Of a stretch of DNA of 64,000 nucleotides, positions 17,566-27,818 are shown piece after piece. Position numbers and translations under genes: made by a program. The stretch's first letter is position 1, and each line of letters starts with the position of its first letter. A model generated the notes under the pieces. That model was not told where the DNA came from. It searched no databases and was given only the letters and a program-made list of their open reading frames with translations. The stretch comes from Pseudomonas sp. SCA2728.1_7 (GTDB lineage Bacteria > Pseudomonadota > Gammaproteobacteria > Pseudomonadales > Pseudomonadaceae): positions 4,283,001-4,347,000 of the forward strand of contig NZ_CP073104.1 of the NCBI RefSeq assembly GCF_018138145.1, read 5' to 3'.

Positions 17566-19353
17566 GTGTCGTTTAACCACTACTACCAAAGCGAACTCAC
17601 CGCACTGCGCCAACTCGGTCGCCGTTTCGCCGAGCGTAGTCCGGCGCTGGCACCGTATCTGGGCCAGGCCGGGCGGGATCCGGACGTGGAGCGGTTGCTC
17701 GAGGGCTTTGCGTTTCTCACCGGGCGGCTGCGCCAGAAGCTCGATGACGAGTTGCCGGAGCTCAGCCATTCGCTGATGCAACTGCTGTGGCCGAACTACA
17801 TGCGCCCGCTGCCGGCGTTCAGCATTTTGCAGTTCGATCCGCTCAAGCGTTCCGGGCCGGCGTTGCGTGTCGAGCGCGATACGCCGATCGAAAGCAAGCC
17901 GATCGAAGACGTGCGTTGCCGCTTCCGCACCTGCTACCCGACCGACGTGTTGCCGCTGGATCTGGCTGCGCTGAATTACTCGGTGAAGGGCGACGGCTCG
18001 CTGCTCAGCCTGCGTCTGGAAATGAGCGCTGACGGTCACCTCGGTGAGCTGGAACTGAGCAAACTGCGCCTGCACTTTGCCGGTGAGCGCTACATCAGCC
18101 AGATGCTCTACCTGAGCCTGCTGCGCAACCTTGAAGGCATCGAACTGATCCCGCTCGACGGCGCCGGCAAGCCCATCGATGGCGTCAGCGGCAAGCCGAT
18201 GGCCTTCAAGATCCCGGGTGATCGGGTCAAACCGGTGGGCTTTGCCGAAGAAGAAGCGTTGATCCCGTATCCGCTGAACACCTTCCGTGGCTATCGCTAC
18301 CTGCAGGAATACTTCGCCTTCCAGGACAAGTTCCTGTTCGTCGACGTCAACGGTCTGGACATCATCAACGCGCTGCCGGAAGACACCCTCAAGCAGATGC
18401 GTGGTCTGGAATTGCGCTTCGATATTCGCAAGAGCGGCATCATGCGCATGCGTCCGACCCTGGATAACGTCAAGCTGTTCTGCACGCCGATTGCCAACCT
18501 GTTTGCGCACGACGCACTGCCGATTCGCCTTGACGGCAAGCAGGACGAATACCTGCTGCTGCCAGCGGAATACGATCTGGAAAACTGCGGTGTGTTTTCG
18601 GTGGAAACCGTGACCGGCTGGAAGCCCGGTGGCCTCGGTTATCAGGAATACGTGCCGTTCGAATCCTTCGAGCACGACCCGAGTTTCGACGTACCCAATA
18701 GCCGTCCGCATTACAGCATTCGCCAGCGTTCGTCCTTGCTGCACGACGGCCTCGACACCTACCTGAGCTTCGGCATCCGTCACACCGAAGCCCACGAAAC
18801 CCTGTCGATCGAGCTGATCTGCACCAACCAGAATCTGCCGCGCAAGCTCAAGCTCGGCGACATCTGCATGGCCTGCGAAGAGACGCCGGAGTTTTTGAGT
18901 TTCCGCAACATCACCCCGGCCACGTCGAGCTTCGCGCCACCGCTGAACCGTGACTTCCTGTGGAAGCTGATCAGCAACATGTCGCTTAACTATCTGTCGC
19001 TGGCCGACGTCAATGCGTTGAAGGTGATTCTCGAAACCTACGACCTGCCGCGCTACTACGACCAGCACGCGGAGAAGGTCAGCAAACGCCTGCTCGGCGG
19101 CCTCAAGCACATCAAGCATCACCACGTCGACCGCTTGCACCGTGGGTTGCCGGTGCGCGGTTTGCGCACCGAACTGACCATCGACCCGGAAGGGTACATC
19201 GGCGAAGGCGACCTGTTCGTTTTCGCTTCGGTTCTTAACGAGTTTTTCGCGCTCTACGCCAGTCTCAATTCATTCCATGAGCTGCGCGTAAAAAGCACAC
19301 AGGGAGAGGTGTACCAATGGACACCACGTATGGGCCTGCAGCCCCTGCTTTAA
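17566..19353 (+). CDS. tssF: T6SS baseplate protein TssF
   Basis: The protein has 595 residues with a GTG start (17566) that gives the family N-terminus SFNHYYQSELTALRQLG. VasA/ImpG landmarks include RLLEGFAFLTGRLRQKLDDELPEL and LLQLLWPNYMRP-type sequence soon after. TssF forms a wedge of the baseplate with TssE, TssG and TssK. Its end overlaps tssG by 37 nt, typical of this pair. Confidence 0.97.
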   Translation: MSFNHYYQSELTALRQLGRRFAERSPALAPYLGQAGRDPDVERLLEGFAFLTGRLRQKLDDELPELSHSLMQLLWPNYMRPLPAFSILQFDPLKRSGPALRVERDTPIESKPIEDVRCRFRTCYPTDVLPLDLAALNYSVKGDGSLLSLRLEMSADGHLGELELSKLRLHFAGERYISQMLYLSLLRNLEGIELIPLDGAGKPIDGVSGKPMAFKIPGDRVKPVGFAEEEALIPYPLNTFRGYRYLQEYFAFQDKFLFVDVNGLDIINALPEDTLKQMRGLELRFDIRKSGIMRMRPTLDNVKLFCTPIANLFAHDALPIRLDGKQDEYLLLPAEYDLENCGVFSVETVTGWKPGGLGYQEYVPFESFEHDPSFDVPNSRPHYSIRQRSSLLHDGLDTYLSFGIRHTEAHETLSIELICTNQNLPRKLKLGDICMACEETPEFLSFRNITPATSSFAPPLNRDFLWKLISNMSLNYLSLADVNALKVILETYDLPRYYDQHAEKVSKRLLGGLKHIKHHHVDRLHRGLPVRGLRTELTIDPEGYIGEGDLFVFASVLNEFFALYASLNSFHELRVKSTQGEVYQWTPRMGLQPLL

Positions 19354-20324
19354 GCGGGCTGACCAAGGTAATACGCGAGTACTCGCTGTTTCAGGCCGTG
19401 CTGCTGGTGATCGACCGGCTGCGCGAGGCACACCCGTACCTGAGCGAAGACGATCTGTACGACCACGTGGAGTTCCAGGCCAACCCGAGCCTCGGTTTTC
19501 CGCGCAGCGACGTCGATCGCGTCGAGTTTTTCGAAGAACACGGGCAGATGCGCGCGCGCATGCGTTTCAACCTGATCGGCCTGGTCGGCTCGGGTTCGCC
19601 GCTGCCGGCGTTCTACGGCGAACAAGCCTTGGGCGATAGCGAAGACGGCAACCCGACGCGCAACTTCCTCGACCTGTTCCACCATCGCCTGCAACGGCTG
19701 ATGCTGCCGATCTGGCGCAAATATCGCTATCGCGCAAGCTTCCAGAGTGGCGCGATTGACCCGTTCTCATCGCAGCTGTTCGCCCTGATCGGCTTGGGCG
19801 GCGAAGAGATCCGCAAGGCCAAGGAACTCAACTGGAAACGTCTGCTGCCGTACCTCGGCCTGCTCAGCTTGCGGGCGCACTCGGCGGCGCTGATCGAAGC
19901 CGTGCTGCGTTACTACTTCAAGCACGAAGACCTGGTCATCGAGCAGTGCATCGAGCGCCGCGTAGAAATTCTCGAAGAGCAGCGCAATCGTTTGGGCCGT
20001 GCCAACAGCCTGCTCGGCGAAGACCTGGTGCTCGGCGAACACGTGCGCGACCGCAGCGGCAAATTCCGCATTCACATCACCGAACTCGACTGGCAGCGAT
20101 TCCATGAATTCCTGCCGATCGGTTTCGGTTACCAGCCGCTCTGCGCGCTGGTGCGGTTCACCTTGCGTGACCCGCTCGATTACGACATCCGCCTGGTCTT
20201 GCGCCAGGAAGAAATCCGCGAACTGCGCATCGGTGAGCAGAACGCCTGTCGCCTTGGTTGGACCAGTTGGCTGGGCCGCGAAAAAGCGGACGGCGTGGTG
20301 ACCCTGGGCAGCAAAATTCATTAA
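19317..20324 (+). CDS. tssG: T6SS baseplate protein TssG
   Basis: The protein has 335 residues (VasB/ImpH family). Family features are the N-terminal YSLFQAVLLVIDRL, the NPSLGFPRSDV segment and RMRFNLIGLVGSGSPLP about residues 75-95. It pairs with TssF in the baseplate wedge; the 37-nt overlap with tssF supports coupled translation. clpV starts 11 bp downstream behind a GGACGTGAG site. Confidence 0.97.
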   Translation: MDTTYGPAAPALSGLTKVIREYSLFQAVLLVIDRLREAHPYLSEDDLYDHVEFQANPSLGFPRSDVDRVEFFEEHGQMRARMRFNLIGLVGSGSPLPAFYGEQALGDSEDGNPTRNFLDLFHHRLQRLMLPIWRKYRYRASFQSGAIDPFSSQLFALIGLGGEEIRKAKELNWKRLLPYLGLLSLRAHSAALIEAVLRYYFKHEDLVIEQCIERRVEILEEQRNRLGRANSLLGEDLVLGEHVRDRSGKFRIHITELDWQRFHEFLPIGFGYQPLCALVRFTLRDPLDYDIRLVLRQEEIRELRIGEQNACRLGWTSWLGREKADGVVTLGSKIH

Positions 20325-20335
20325 GGACGTGAGCC

Positions 20336-22993
20336 ATGATCAACGTAGACCTGCAACAACTCATCCAGGCGCTGGACGCCGAAACCCGTCGTGATCTGGA
20401 ACGTTCGGCCGAGCGTTGCGTGGCCCGTGGCGGCAGCAAGATCCTCGTCGAAGATTTGATGCTCGGCCTGCTCGAGCGCCCGAACGGCCTGCTCGCACGC
20501 GCGTTGCAAGATGCCGATGTCGACGCCGGTGAACTCAGCGCCGCGCTGCAATCGCGGGTTGAACACAGCGCTTCGCGCAACCCGGTGTTCGCCCCGGAAC
20601 TGGTGCAGTGGCTGCAAGATGCGCTGCTGGTGGCTAACCTCGAACTGGGCCAGACCCAAGTTGAAGATGCGGCGCTGATTCTCGCCCTGCTGCGCAACCC
20701 GATGCGCTACGCCGGCAGCCGTTATCAGCCGCTGCTCGCCAAGCTGAACATCGATCGCCTGAAGGAATTTGCTCTGTCGCAAAAAGAGCAACCGGCGGCC
20801 AATGGTAAACCGGCGGCGCAGGGCGAATCGCTGTTGCAGCGCTTCACCCACAACCTGACCCAACAGGCCCGTGACGGCAAACTCGACCCGGTGCTGTGCC
20901 GTGACGGCGCGATTCGCCAGATGGTCGACATCCTCGCCCGTCGTCGCAAGAACAACCCGATCGTCGTCGGTGAGGCCGGTGTCGGCAAGACCGCCATCGT
21001 CGAAGGCCTGGCTTCGCGCATTGCTGCCGGTGAAGTACCGCAAGTGCTCAAAGGCGTTGAACTGCTGTCGCTGGACATGGGGCTTTTGCAGGCCGGCGCC
21101 AGCGTCAAAGGTGAATTCGAACGTCGTCTCAAAGGCGTGATCGACGAAGTCAAAGCCTCGCCGAAACCGATCATTCTGTTCATCGACGAAGCCCACACCC
21201 TGATCGGCGCGGGCGGCAACGCGGGCGGTTCCGACGCGGCCAACCTGCTGAAGCCGGCGCTGGCCCGTGGCGAACTGCGCACCATCGCCGCAACCACCTG
21301 GGCCGAGTACAAGAAATACTTCGAGAAAGACCCGGCGCTGGCCCGTCGTTTCCAACCGGTGCAACTGCACGAACCGACCGTCAGTGAAGCGGTGACCATC
21401 CTCCGTGGTCTGGCCCAGGTTTACGAGAAGAGCCACGGCATCTATCTGCGTGATGACGCGGTGGTCTCGGCGGCGGAATTGTCCGCACGTTATCTGGCCG
21501 GTCGGCAACTGCCGGACAAAGCCGTCGATGTGCTCGACACCGCTTGCGCCCGCGTACGCATCAGCCTCGCCGCCGCCCCGGAAAGTCTTGAGCGCCTGCG
21601 TGGCGAACTGGCTGAAGGTGGCCGCCAGCGTCAGGCCCTGCGCCGCGATGCCGAAGCCGGTCTGCTGATCGACCACGAAGCGCTGGATGCTCTGGAAGCT
21701 CGTCTCGACGAAGCCGAAGACGAAATGGTCGCGCTGGAAACCCTGTGGACTGAACAGAAGCAACTGGCCGAGCGCCTGTTGGAATTGCGTCAGCAACTGG
21801 CCAAGGCCCGCGAAGCTGCAGCGGTCGAACCCGTGGTCACCGTTGAAGAAGACGCCGAAGGCACCGTGATCGAAACCGTTGCCGCCGAAGTCGAAGAAGG
21901 CCAAAGCGTCGAGGCGCTGGAAGCCCAACTCAACGAAACCCACAGCGCCCTGACTGCCGCTCAAGTCAAAGAGCGTCTGGTCAGCTTCGAAGTGTGCCCG
22001 CGTCTGGTCGCCGAAGTGATCAGCGCCTGGACCGGTGTGCCGCTGGCGCAACTGGCCCGCGAGCACAACGCCAAAGTCGCCAGTTTCGCCACCGACTTGC
22101 GCACGCGGATCCGTGGTCAGGAACAAGCCGTGCACGCACTGGATCGCTCGATGCGCGCCACCGCTGCCGGCCTGAACAAGCCTGACGCACCGGTCGGCGT
22201 GTTCCTGCTGGTCGGCCCGAGCGGTGTTGGTAAAACCGAAACCGCGCTGGCCCTGGCTGACTTGCTGTACGGCGGTGATCGTTTCATCACCACCATCAAC
22301 ATGTCCGAATTCCAAGAGAAGCACACCGTTTCCCGCCTGATCGGCGCGCCACCGGGCTACGTCGGTTACGGCGAGGGCGGCATGCTCACCGAAGCCGTGC
22401 GGCAGAAACCGTACTCGGTGGTGTTGCTCGATGAAGTCGAAAAGGCTGACCCGGACGTGCTCAACCTGTTCTACCAAATCTTCGACAAAGGCGTGGCCAA
22501 CGACGGCGAGGGTCGCGAGATCGACTTCCGCAACACGTTGATCCTGATGACCTCGAACCTCGGCAGCGACAAGATCAGCGACCTTTGCGAGAACGGCGCA
22601 CGCCCGACCGCCGAAGTCCTCGAAGAAACCATCCGCCCGGTACTCAGCAAACACTTCAAACCGGCGCTGCTGGCGCGGATGAAAGTGGTGCCGTACTACC
22701 CGGTCGGCGGCCCGGTATTGCGCGAGCTGATCGAGATCAAACTCGGTCGTCTCGGCGAGCGCCTGAATCGCCGTCAGCTGGATTTCAGCTGGTGCCAGAA
22801 CCTCGTCGATCACCTGTCCGAGCGCTGCACGCAAAGCGACAGCGGCGCGCGCCTGATCGATCATCTGCTCGATCAGCACGTGCTGCCGTTGGTGGCGGAT
22901 CGTTTGCTCGACGCCATGGCCACCGGCGAAAGCCTCAAGCGTGTGCATGCCACGCTCGACGGCGAGTCCAGCGTGACGTGCGAGTTCGCCTGA
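20336..22993 (+). CDS. tssH: T6SS AAA+ ATPase ClpV (TssH)
   Basis: The protein has 885 residues, the normal ClpV size. A Clp N-domain (about 1-150) that binds contracted TssC is followed by two AAA+ modules: Walker A GEAGVGKT with Walker B ILFIDEAHTL in the first, and GPSGVGKT with VVLLDEVEKAD in the second. A coiled middle domain lies between, with an Ala/Glu-rich stretch around 500-530. It unfolds contracted sheath for reuse, at the expense of ATP. Confidence 0.98.
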   Translation: MINVDLQQLIQALDAETRRDLERSAERCVARGGSKILVEDLMLGLLERPNGLLARALQDADVDAGELSAALQSRVEHSASRNPVFAPELVQWLQDALLVANLELGQTQVEDAALILALLRNPMRYAGSRYQPLLAKLNIDRLKEFALSQKEQPAANGKPAAQGESLLQRFTHNLTQQARDGKLDPVLCRDGAIRQMVDILARRRKNNPIVVGEAGVGKTAIVEGLASRIAAGEVPQVLKGVELLSLDMGLLQAGASVKGEFERRLKGVIDEVKASPKPIILFIDEAHTLIGAGGNAGGSDAANLLKPALARGELRTIAATTWAEYKKYFEKDPALARRFQPVQLHEPTVSEAVTILRGLAQVYEKSHGIYLRDDAVVSAAELSARYLAGRQLPDKAVDVLDTACARVRISLAAAPESLERLRGELAEGGRQRQALRRDAEAGLLIDHEALDALEARLDEAEDEMVALETLWTEQKQLAERLLELRQQLAKAREAAAVEPVVTVEEDAEGTVIETVAAEVEEGQSVEALEAQLNETHSALTAAQVKERLVSFEVCPRLVAEVISAWTGVPLAQLAREHNAKVASFATDLRTRIRGQEQAVHALDRSMRATAAGLNKPDAPVGVFLLVGPSGVGKTETALALADLLYGGDRFITTINMSEFQEKHTVSRLIGAPPGYVGYGEGGMLTEAVRQKPYSVVLLDEVEKADPDVLNLFYQIFDKGVANDGEGREIDFRNTLILMTSNLGSDKISDLCENGARPTAEVLEETIRPVLSKHFKPALLARMKVVPYYPVGGPVLRELIEIKLGRLGERLNRRQLDFSWCQNLVDHLSERCTQSDSGARLIDHLLDQHVLPLVADRLLDAMATGESLKRVHATLDGESSVTCEFA

Positions 22994-23003
22994 GGTGGGT
23001 GTG

Positions 23004-24524
23004 ATGTTCACTCAGGTGCCGCAGCCATTGGTCTATGCCGAAGCGTTGCTGGCGCAGTTCGCCAGTCTGTCGCGGGCGGCGGACGGTGCTGCGTTGCTGG
23101 GTGACTTCGTGCGCGGTCTGGCCGAGCTGAGCGGTTGCGAATTGACACAGCTGTATCTGCTCGACGCCACCCACACGTGCCTGGGGATGAACGCCGAATG
23201 CCTCGACGGCGCCCTGCAACCGCGTGAAGCGGCGAGCCTGCCGGCGGATTACAACGGTGAACAACTGCTGCAATTTGCCCTGTGCCAGAACCGCGTGGTG
23301 TGCCTCGACGACTTGAGCGGCAGCCTGCACGAAACCAGTTTTCTGCCAGCGGCGACCTCGCCGTGGCAGTCGCTGTTGTGCGTGCCACTGGTCAATCAGC
23401 ACAAAGCTGTTGAAGGTCTGCTGCTGTGCGCCAGCCGCCGACGTACCCGCCTGCAAGGCTTCGCCGATTCCCTCGGCCAGCTCGGCTCGTTCGTGCTTGG
23501 CCAATTGCATTTGCTGCAACGCCTGCGTCAGCCGCTGGCGGAATCGGCAACAGTGGCACGCAGCGTGCCGAGCATCAGTGGCTACGGCTTGATCGGTAAA
23601 AGCGCGGCGATGCGCCAGACCCATTCGCTGATCAGCAAAGTCCTGCACAGTCCGTACACCGTGTTGTTGCGCGGTGAAACCGGCACCGGCAAGGAAGTCG
23701 TGGCGCGGGCGATTCACGATTGCGGCCCGCGCCGTTCCCAGGCGTTCATCGTGCAGAACTGCGCGGCGGTCCCGGAAAACCTGCTGGAAAGCGAACTGTT
23801 CGGCTATCGCAAAGGTGCGTTCACCGGCGCCGACCGTGATCGTGCCGGCCTGTTCGATGCGGCCAATGGCGGCACGTTGTTGCTCGACGAAATCGGCGAC
23901 ATGCCGCTGTCGTTGCAGGCGAAGATTCTGCGCGTGTTGCAGGAAGGCGAGATTCGTCCGCTGGGTTCCAACGACACGCACAAAATCGACGTACGCATCA
24001 TCGCCGCGACCCACCGCGATCTGTCGACGCTGGTCAGCGAGGGCAAATTCCGCGAGGACTTGTACTACCGCCTCGCGCAATTCCCGATCGAGCTGCCGGC
24101 GCTGCGTCAGCGCGAAGGCGACATCCTCGAACTGGCCCAGCACTTCGCCGAGAAGACCTGCACGTATTTGCAACGCGATCCGGTGCGCTGGTCGAGTGCG
24201 GCGCTGGAACACCTGTCTGGCTACAACTTCCCCGGCAACGTGCGTGAACTCAAGGCACTCGTTGAGCGCGCGGTGCTGTTGTGCGAGGGCGGTGAGTTGC
24301 TCGCCGAGCATTTCTCTCTGCGCATGGAGCCGATGCCGGAAGACAACAGCCACCTGAATTTGCGCGAACGTCTGGAGCAGGTCGAACGCACTTTGTTGCT
24401 CGATTGCCTGCGCAAAAACGACGGCAACCAGACCCTCGCCGCCCGCGAACTGGGTCTGCCGCGACGCACGCTGCTATATCGGCTCGGCCGTCTGAACATC
24501 AATCTGGGAGATTTCGATGGGTAG
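23004..24524 (+). CDS. sfa2: Sigma-54-dependent transcriptional activator (Sfa2-like)
   Basis: The protein has 506 residues from the ATG at 23004; a GTG three codons upstream is less likely given the GAGGTGGG ribosome site. A GAF-like sensor domain (about 20-165) is followed by an AAA+ domain with Walker A GETGTGKE, the sigma-54-contacting GAFTGA loop and [11 protein letters not shown], and a C-terminal Fis-type helix-turn-helix ([20 protein letters not shown]). No receiver domain is present. In the P. aeruginosa H2 cluster the homologue at this site helps RpoN control T6SS genes. It follows clpV closely and is probably in the same transcript. Confidence 0.92.
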   Translation: MFTQVPQPLVYAEALLAQFASLSRAADGAALLGDFVRGLAELSGCELTQLYLLDATHTCLGMNAECLDGALQPREAASLPADYNGEQLLQFALCQNRVVCLDDLSGSLHETSFLPAATSPWQSLLCVPLVNQHKAVEGLLLCASRRRTRLQGFADSLGQLGSFVLGQLHLLQRLRQPLAESATVARSVPSISGYGLIGKSAAMRQTHSLISKVLHSPYTVLLRGETGTGKEVVARAIHDCGPRRSQAFIVQNCAAVPENLLESELFGYRKGAFTGADRDRAGLFDAANGGTLLLDEIGDMPLSLQAKILRVLQEGEIRPLGSNDTHKIDVRIIAATHRDLSTLVSEGKFREDLYYRLAQFPIELPALRQREGDILELAQHFAEKTCTYLQRDPVRWSSAALEHLSGYNFPGNVRELKALVERAVLLCEGGELLAEHFSLRMEPMPEDNSHLNLRERLEQVERTLLLDCLRKNDGNQTLAARELGLPRRTLLYRLGRLNINLGDFDG

Positions 24525-24561
24525 GCAAAACGTCATCGAAATCCTCGCAAAAACCAATTTC

Positions 24562-24593
24562 AGCGCCGCCCGCAAGGGTCGGCGCTTTGTGCT
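24562..24593 (+). terminator. Weak intrinsic terminator or attenuator after the activator gene
   Basis: A 7-bp stem AGCGCCG/CGGCGCT (24562-24568, 24580-24586) is followed by TTGTGCTTTG, an interrupted T tract. It could partially separate the left half (tssA to activator) from the right half (fha2 to vgrG) of the cluster. Confidence 0.45.
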
Positions 24594-24617
24594 TTGTCTA
24601 CCCCTGGAGACCCTCTG

Positions 24618-24758
24618 ATGTCTGTTCGTCACTGGCACGCTGTCCTGCTGACCCTCGTCGTTCTATGCGGCCTTGGCGGCTGTAGCGGCAACTACAAATT
24701 CAACGACAACGACTATCGCCCGTTGGGTGATCCGCAAGCGGTCAATCGCGGCAAGTGA
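24618..24758 (+). CDS. Tiny T6SS-associated lipoprotein (orfX-like)
   Basis: An ORF of 46 codons: a lipoprotein signal peptide with lipobox LGGC (Cys22), then only 24 mature residues rich in N, D and G (SGNYKFNDNDYRPLGDPQAV starts after the Cys). Ribosome site GGAGACC lies upstream. A small gene sits at this same place between the sigma-54 activator and fha2 in the P. aeruginosa H2 cluster. Function is unknown; an outer-membrane role is possible. Confidence 0.75.
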   Translation: MSVRHWHAVLLTLVVLCGLGGCSGNYKFNDNDYRPLGDPQAVNRGK

Positions 24759-24776
24759 CCGCAAGGAGCATCAAAC

Positions 24777-25973
24777 ATGGAATTGGTTTTCGAAATGCTG
24801 AACACCAAGCAGTTCGTGCCCACCGAGTTGTGCCAGAAGACCTTTAAACAGGCCGGCGGCGTGATCGGGCGGGGCGAGGACTGCGACTGGATCATCCCTG
24901 ACCGCAAGCGTCATCTGTCCAATCACCACGCGATTGTCAGTTACCGCGAGGGCACGTTCTTCCTCACCGACACCAGCAGCAACGGTGTCCAGGACGGCGA
25001 GAGCGGCGCACGCCTGCACAAGGGCGAACCGGTGCGCATCGAACACGGCAGCACCTACGTGCTGGGTGACTTCGAGATTCGCGCGCGCCTGGTGCGTGAC
25101 CCGGCGACCTTCGACGGTGAAGTCGGCCGTCCACGCGCTGCCGGCAGCATCATCCCGGACGACGCGTTCCTCGATCTCGACCCGCTCAATGCCCTTGAAC
25201 AGCAAGAGCGTGTTTACTCGGAAATCGACGAACTGCTGGCGCCGAACACCAAACCTGAAGACTCCCGTCAGCGTGCCGACTACGCGCGCATCGACATGGA
25301 AAGCCTGATGGTGCCGGAGCTGATTGCAGCCCCCGTCGAACCTGAGCCCGCTCCGGCACCGAAAGCCGTTGAGCGTCAAAGCGAAGGTTTCTGGGATCAT
25401 TTCGGTGCTGCGCTGGGCGTCGACGTCAAAGGCCTCAGCCACGACGAACGCGAAGCCCTGGCGCTGAACGCGGCGCGCTTGCTGCGCCAAAGCATCGGCG
25501 GTTTGCAGCAGAGCCTGCGCACCCGTTCGGAGCTGAAAAACGAACTGCGTCTGGCCCAGACCACCGTGCAAGGCACCAACAAGAACCCGCTGAAATTCGC
25601 CGTCGATCCGAGCGAAGCACTGCAGATTCTGTTGCAGCCAAGCAAGCCTGGCCATCTGCCAGCCGAGCAAGCCATCTCCCGTGCGTTCCGCGATCTGCAG
25701 GCGCATCAAGTCGCACTGCTGACCGCCAGCCGCGCCGCCGTACGCGGCACGCTGGAGCACTTCTCGCCGGAACAACTGACCCTGCGTTTCGAGCGTGACA
25801 ACAAGCCGTTGATCGCGACCTCGGGCGGACGCTGGAGAGCGTTCGGCCGTTATCACCAGGCGCTGCGTCAGGACGATGACTGGAGCGAGCGTCTGCTGGC
25901 CCGCGACTTTGCCCAGGCTTACGAAGAACAGATCCGCCTGATCTCCACCCTCCACACCGACCACCAAGGATGA
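24777..25973 (+). CDS. fha2: T6SS FHA-domain protein (Fha2/TagH)
   Basis: The protein has 398 residues. The N-terminal FHA domain (about 5-105) has the typical GGVIGRGEDCDWIIPD, HLSNHHAIV and TDTSSNGV segments that form a phosphothreonine pocket. An acidic/proline linker leads to a C-terminal T6SS FHA domain with the TssA/VasC-like helical part (about 205-398). Fha proteins are read by the kinase-phosphatase pair, here stk1 and stp1 further downstream, and control assembly after translation. Its stop overlaps the first ATG of the tssJ frame. Confidence 0.94.
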   Translation: MELVFEMLNTKQFVPTELCQKTFKQAGGVIGRGEDCDWIIPDRKRHLSNHHAIVSYREGTFFLTDTSSNGVQDGESGARLHKGEPVRIEHGSTYVLGDFEIRARLVRDPATFDGEVGRPRAAGSIIPDDAFLDLDPLNALEQQERVYSEIDELLAPNTKPEDSRQRADYARIDMESLMVPELIAAPVEPEPAPAPKAVERQSEGFWDHFGAALGVDVKGLSHDEREALALNAARLLRQSIGGLQQSLRTRSELKNELRLAQTTVQGTNKNPLKFAVDPSEALQILLQPSKPGHLPAEQAISRAFRDLQAHQVALLTASRAAVRGTLEHFSPEQLTLRFERDNKPLIATSGGRWRAFGRYHQALRQDDDWSERLLARDFAQAYEEQIRLISTLHTDHQG

Positions 25974-25978
25974 TGCGC

Positions 25979-26479
25979 ATGTCTCGCCGCTCGACCGCTT
26001 TTTTCAAGACGCTGACTGCGCTCACCGTACTGGTGCTGCTCGCCGGTTGCTCGTCGCTGTCGCCGTACTCGAAAGTGACCAAGATCAACCTGAAGCTGAC
26101 CGGCAGCGATCAGCTCAACCCGGACCTCAACGGTCGGCCGTCGCCGATCGTCGTGCGCCTGTTCGAACTCAAGCACCCGGTGACTTTCGAGAACGCTGAC
26201 TTCTTCAGCCTCTACGAGCGCGCCAAGGAATCGCTCAATCCGGATCTGGTGGCCAGCGAAGAACTCGAACTGCGCCCGGGCGAAACCGTGGAGATGAAGC
26301 TCAAGGTGGAAGAGGGCAGCCTTTATGTTGGCGTTCTCGCCGCTTACCGCGATTTGCCGGACACCCAATGGCGCCACACCGTTCAGATCACTCCGCTGGA
26401 AGTCACCGAAGTCGATCTGACTCTGGACCAGACCGGCATCCGCAACACCAATCAAGTGCTCGCCAAGGCGGATGACTGA
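25979..26479 (+). CDS. tssJ: T6SS outer-membrane lipoprotein TssJ
   Basis: The protein has 166 residues. The ATG at 25979 lies 9 nt after AAGGA and is preferred to the ATG at 25970, which overlaps that site. The signal peptide has lipobox LLAGC, and the mature part is a transthyretin-like beta sandwich (SPIVVRLFELKHP, the FFSLYERA helix region, PGETVEMKLKVEEGSLYVGVLAAYRD). It anchors TssM to the outer membrane. tssK starts 3 bp after its stop. Confidence 0.95.
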   Translation: MSRRSTAFFKTLTALTVLVLLAGCSSLSPYSKVTKINLKLTGSDQLNPDLNGRPSPIVVRLFELKHPVTFENADFFSLYERAKESLNPDLVASEELELRPGETVEMKLKVEEGSLYVGVLAAYRDLPDTQWRHTVQITPLEVTEVDLTLDQTGIRNTNQVLAKADD

Positions 26480-26481
26480 TC

Positions 26482-27813
26482 ATGAATACCCATAAAGTCA
26501 TTTGGCAGGAAGGCATGCTGCTGCGCCCGCAGCACTTCCAGCACAACGATCGTTATTACGATCACCAGATGAAAACCCGCACTCAGTTGCTGGGTGGCTA
26601 CACCTGGGGTTTCCTCAATCTGGAGATCGACTTGCAGTTCCTCAACATGGGCAAACTGGTGATCAGTGAAGCCTCGGGGATTCTGCCGGACGGCAGCCTG
26701 TTCGAACTCGGTGGCAACACCGAGCCGCTGGCGCTGGACGTACCGCCGAACACTGGCAACACACCGATTTATCTGGCGCTGCCGCTGGTCACCGGTAACC
26801 ACATCGAGTCGCGCCGTCCTGAGCAGTCCGACGTGCTCGCGCGTTACACCGCGTACGACGCCGAAGTGGCCGACTCCAACGCCGGCGACGATTCCGCCAG
26901 CCAGGTCAGCTGCGGTCGCCCGGACTTCAAACTGTTGCTCGGCGAGCAGCAGAGCGATCAGGCCTACGTGAAGCTGAAGATCTGCGACGTGCTCGACACC
27001 ACGCCGGATGGCGTGATCAGCCTCGATCCGGACTTCGTGCCGACCTACATTCAGGCCCACGCCTCCAGCTATCTGCTGTCGTGCCTGAAAGAAGTCATCA
27101 GTATGCTCAACCACCGTGGCGACACGATTGCCGAGCGGATTCGCTCCAACGGCAAGGTTGGCGGTGCCGAAGTCGGTGACTTCATGATGCTGCAACTGAT
27201 CAACCGCACCGAACTGCTGCTGCGCCACTACCTCGGCCTGGAGCAGGTACACCCGGAAGAGTTGTACCGCACGCTGCTGACCATGCTCGGCGATCTGGCG
27301 ACCTTCTCCGGCGAAAGCAAACGTCCGCGTCTGGACAGCCGCTACTCCCACGCTGACCAGGGCGGCAGCTTCCGCAAACTGATGGAAGCGATTCGTCAGG
27401 TGCTGTCGATGGTGCTCGAACAGCACGCCATCGAACTGATCCTGCAAGCACGTCAGTACGGCATCATCGTCTCGCCGTTGCACGACCACAAACTGCTCGG
27501 CTCGGCGTCGTTCGTGCTGGCAGCCAGTGCCAACTGCGACTCCGAAGAACTGCGCCAGCGCTTGCCGGCGCACCTCAAGGTCGGCCCGGTGGAGCGCATC
27601 CGCCAACTGGTCAACCTGCACTTGCCGGGGATCAAGGTCAAACCGTTGCCGGTGGCCCCGCGGCAGATCGCGTTCCACTCGAACAAAACCTATTTCATCC
27701 TCGAACTCAGTTCCGAAGACCTGGCACAACTCGAGCGCTCCGGCGGTTTCGCGTTCCATGTGTCCGGCGAATTTGCCGAGCTTGAACTGAAATTCTGGGC
27801 CATCAGGAACTGA
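26482..27813 (+). CDS. tssK: T6SS baseplate protein TssK
   Basis: The protein has 443 residues and begins with the family hallmark VIWQEGMLLRPQHFQHNDRY. TssK is a trimeric, siphophage receptor-binding-like adaptor that links the baseplate wedges to the TssL-TssM membrane complex. Other landmarks are the N-terminal shoulder (LDVPPNTGNTPIYLALPL) and the C-terminal head (about 330-443). Directly followed by tssL. Confidence 0.97.
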   Translation: MNTHKVIWQEGMLLRPQHFQHNDRYYDHQMKTRTQLLGGYTWGFLNLEIDLQFLNMGKLVISEASGILPDGSLFELGGNTEPLALDVPPNTGNTPIYLALPLVTGNHIESRRPEQSDVLARYTAYDAEVADSNAGDDSASQVSCGRPDFKLLLGEQQSDQAYVKLKICDVLDTTPDGVISLDPDFVPTYIQAHASSYLLSCLKEVISMLNHRGDTIAERIRSNGKVGGAEVGDFMMLQLINRTELLLRHYLGLEQVHPEELYRTLLTMLGDLATFSGESKRPRLDSRYSHADQGGSFRKLMEAIRQVLSMVLEQHAIELILQARQYGIIVSPLHDHKLLGSASFVLAASANCDSEELRQRLPAHLKVGPVERIRQLVNLHLPGIKVKPLPVAPRQIAFHSNKTYFILELSSEDLAQLERSGGFAFHVSGEFAELELKFWAIRN

Positions 27814-27818
27814 CCGAC

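Noticed and set aside
20321..23011. Very long minus-strand frame (896 codons) opposite clpV, and similar ones opposite tssM, vgrG and fha2
   Set aside because: They are antisense shadows of GC-rich, codon-biased genes; composition is atypical for proteins (His/Gln/Arg-rich) and no ribosome site or family motif is seen.
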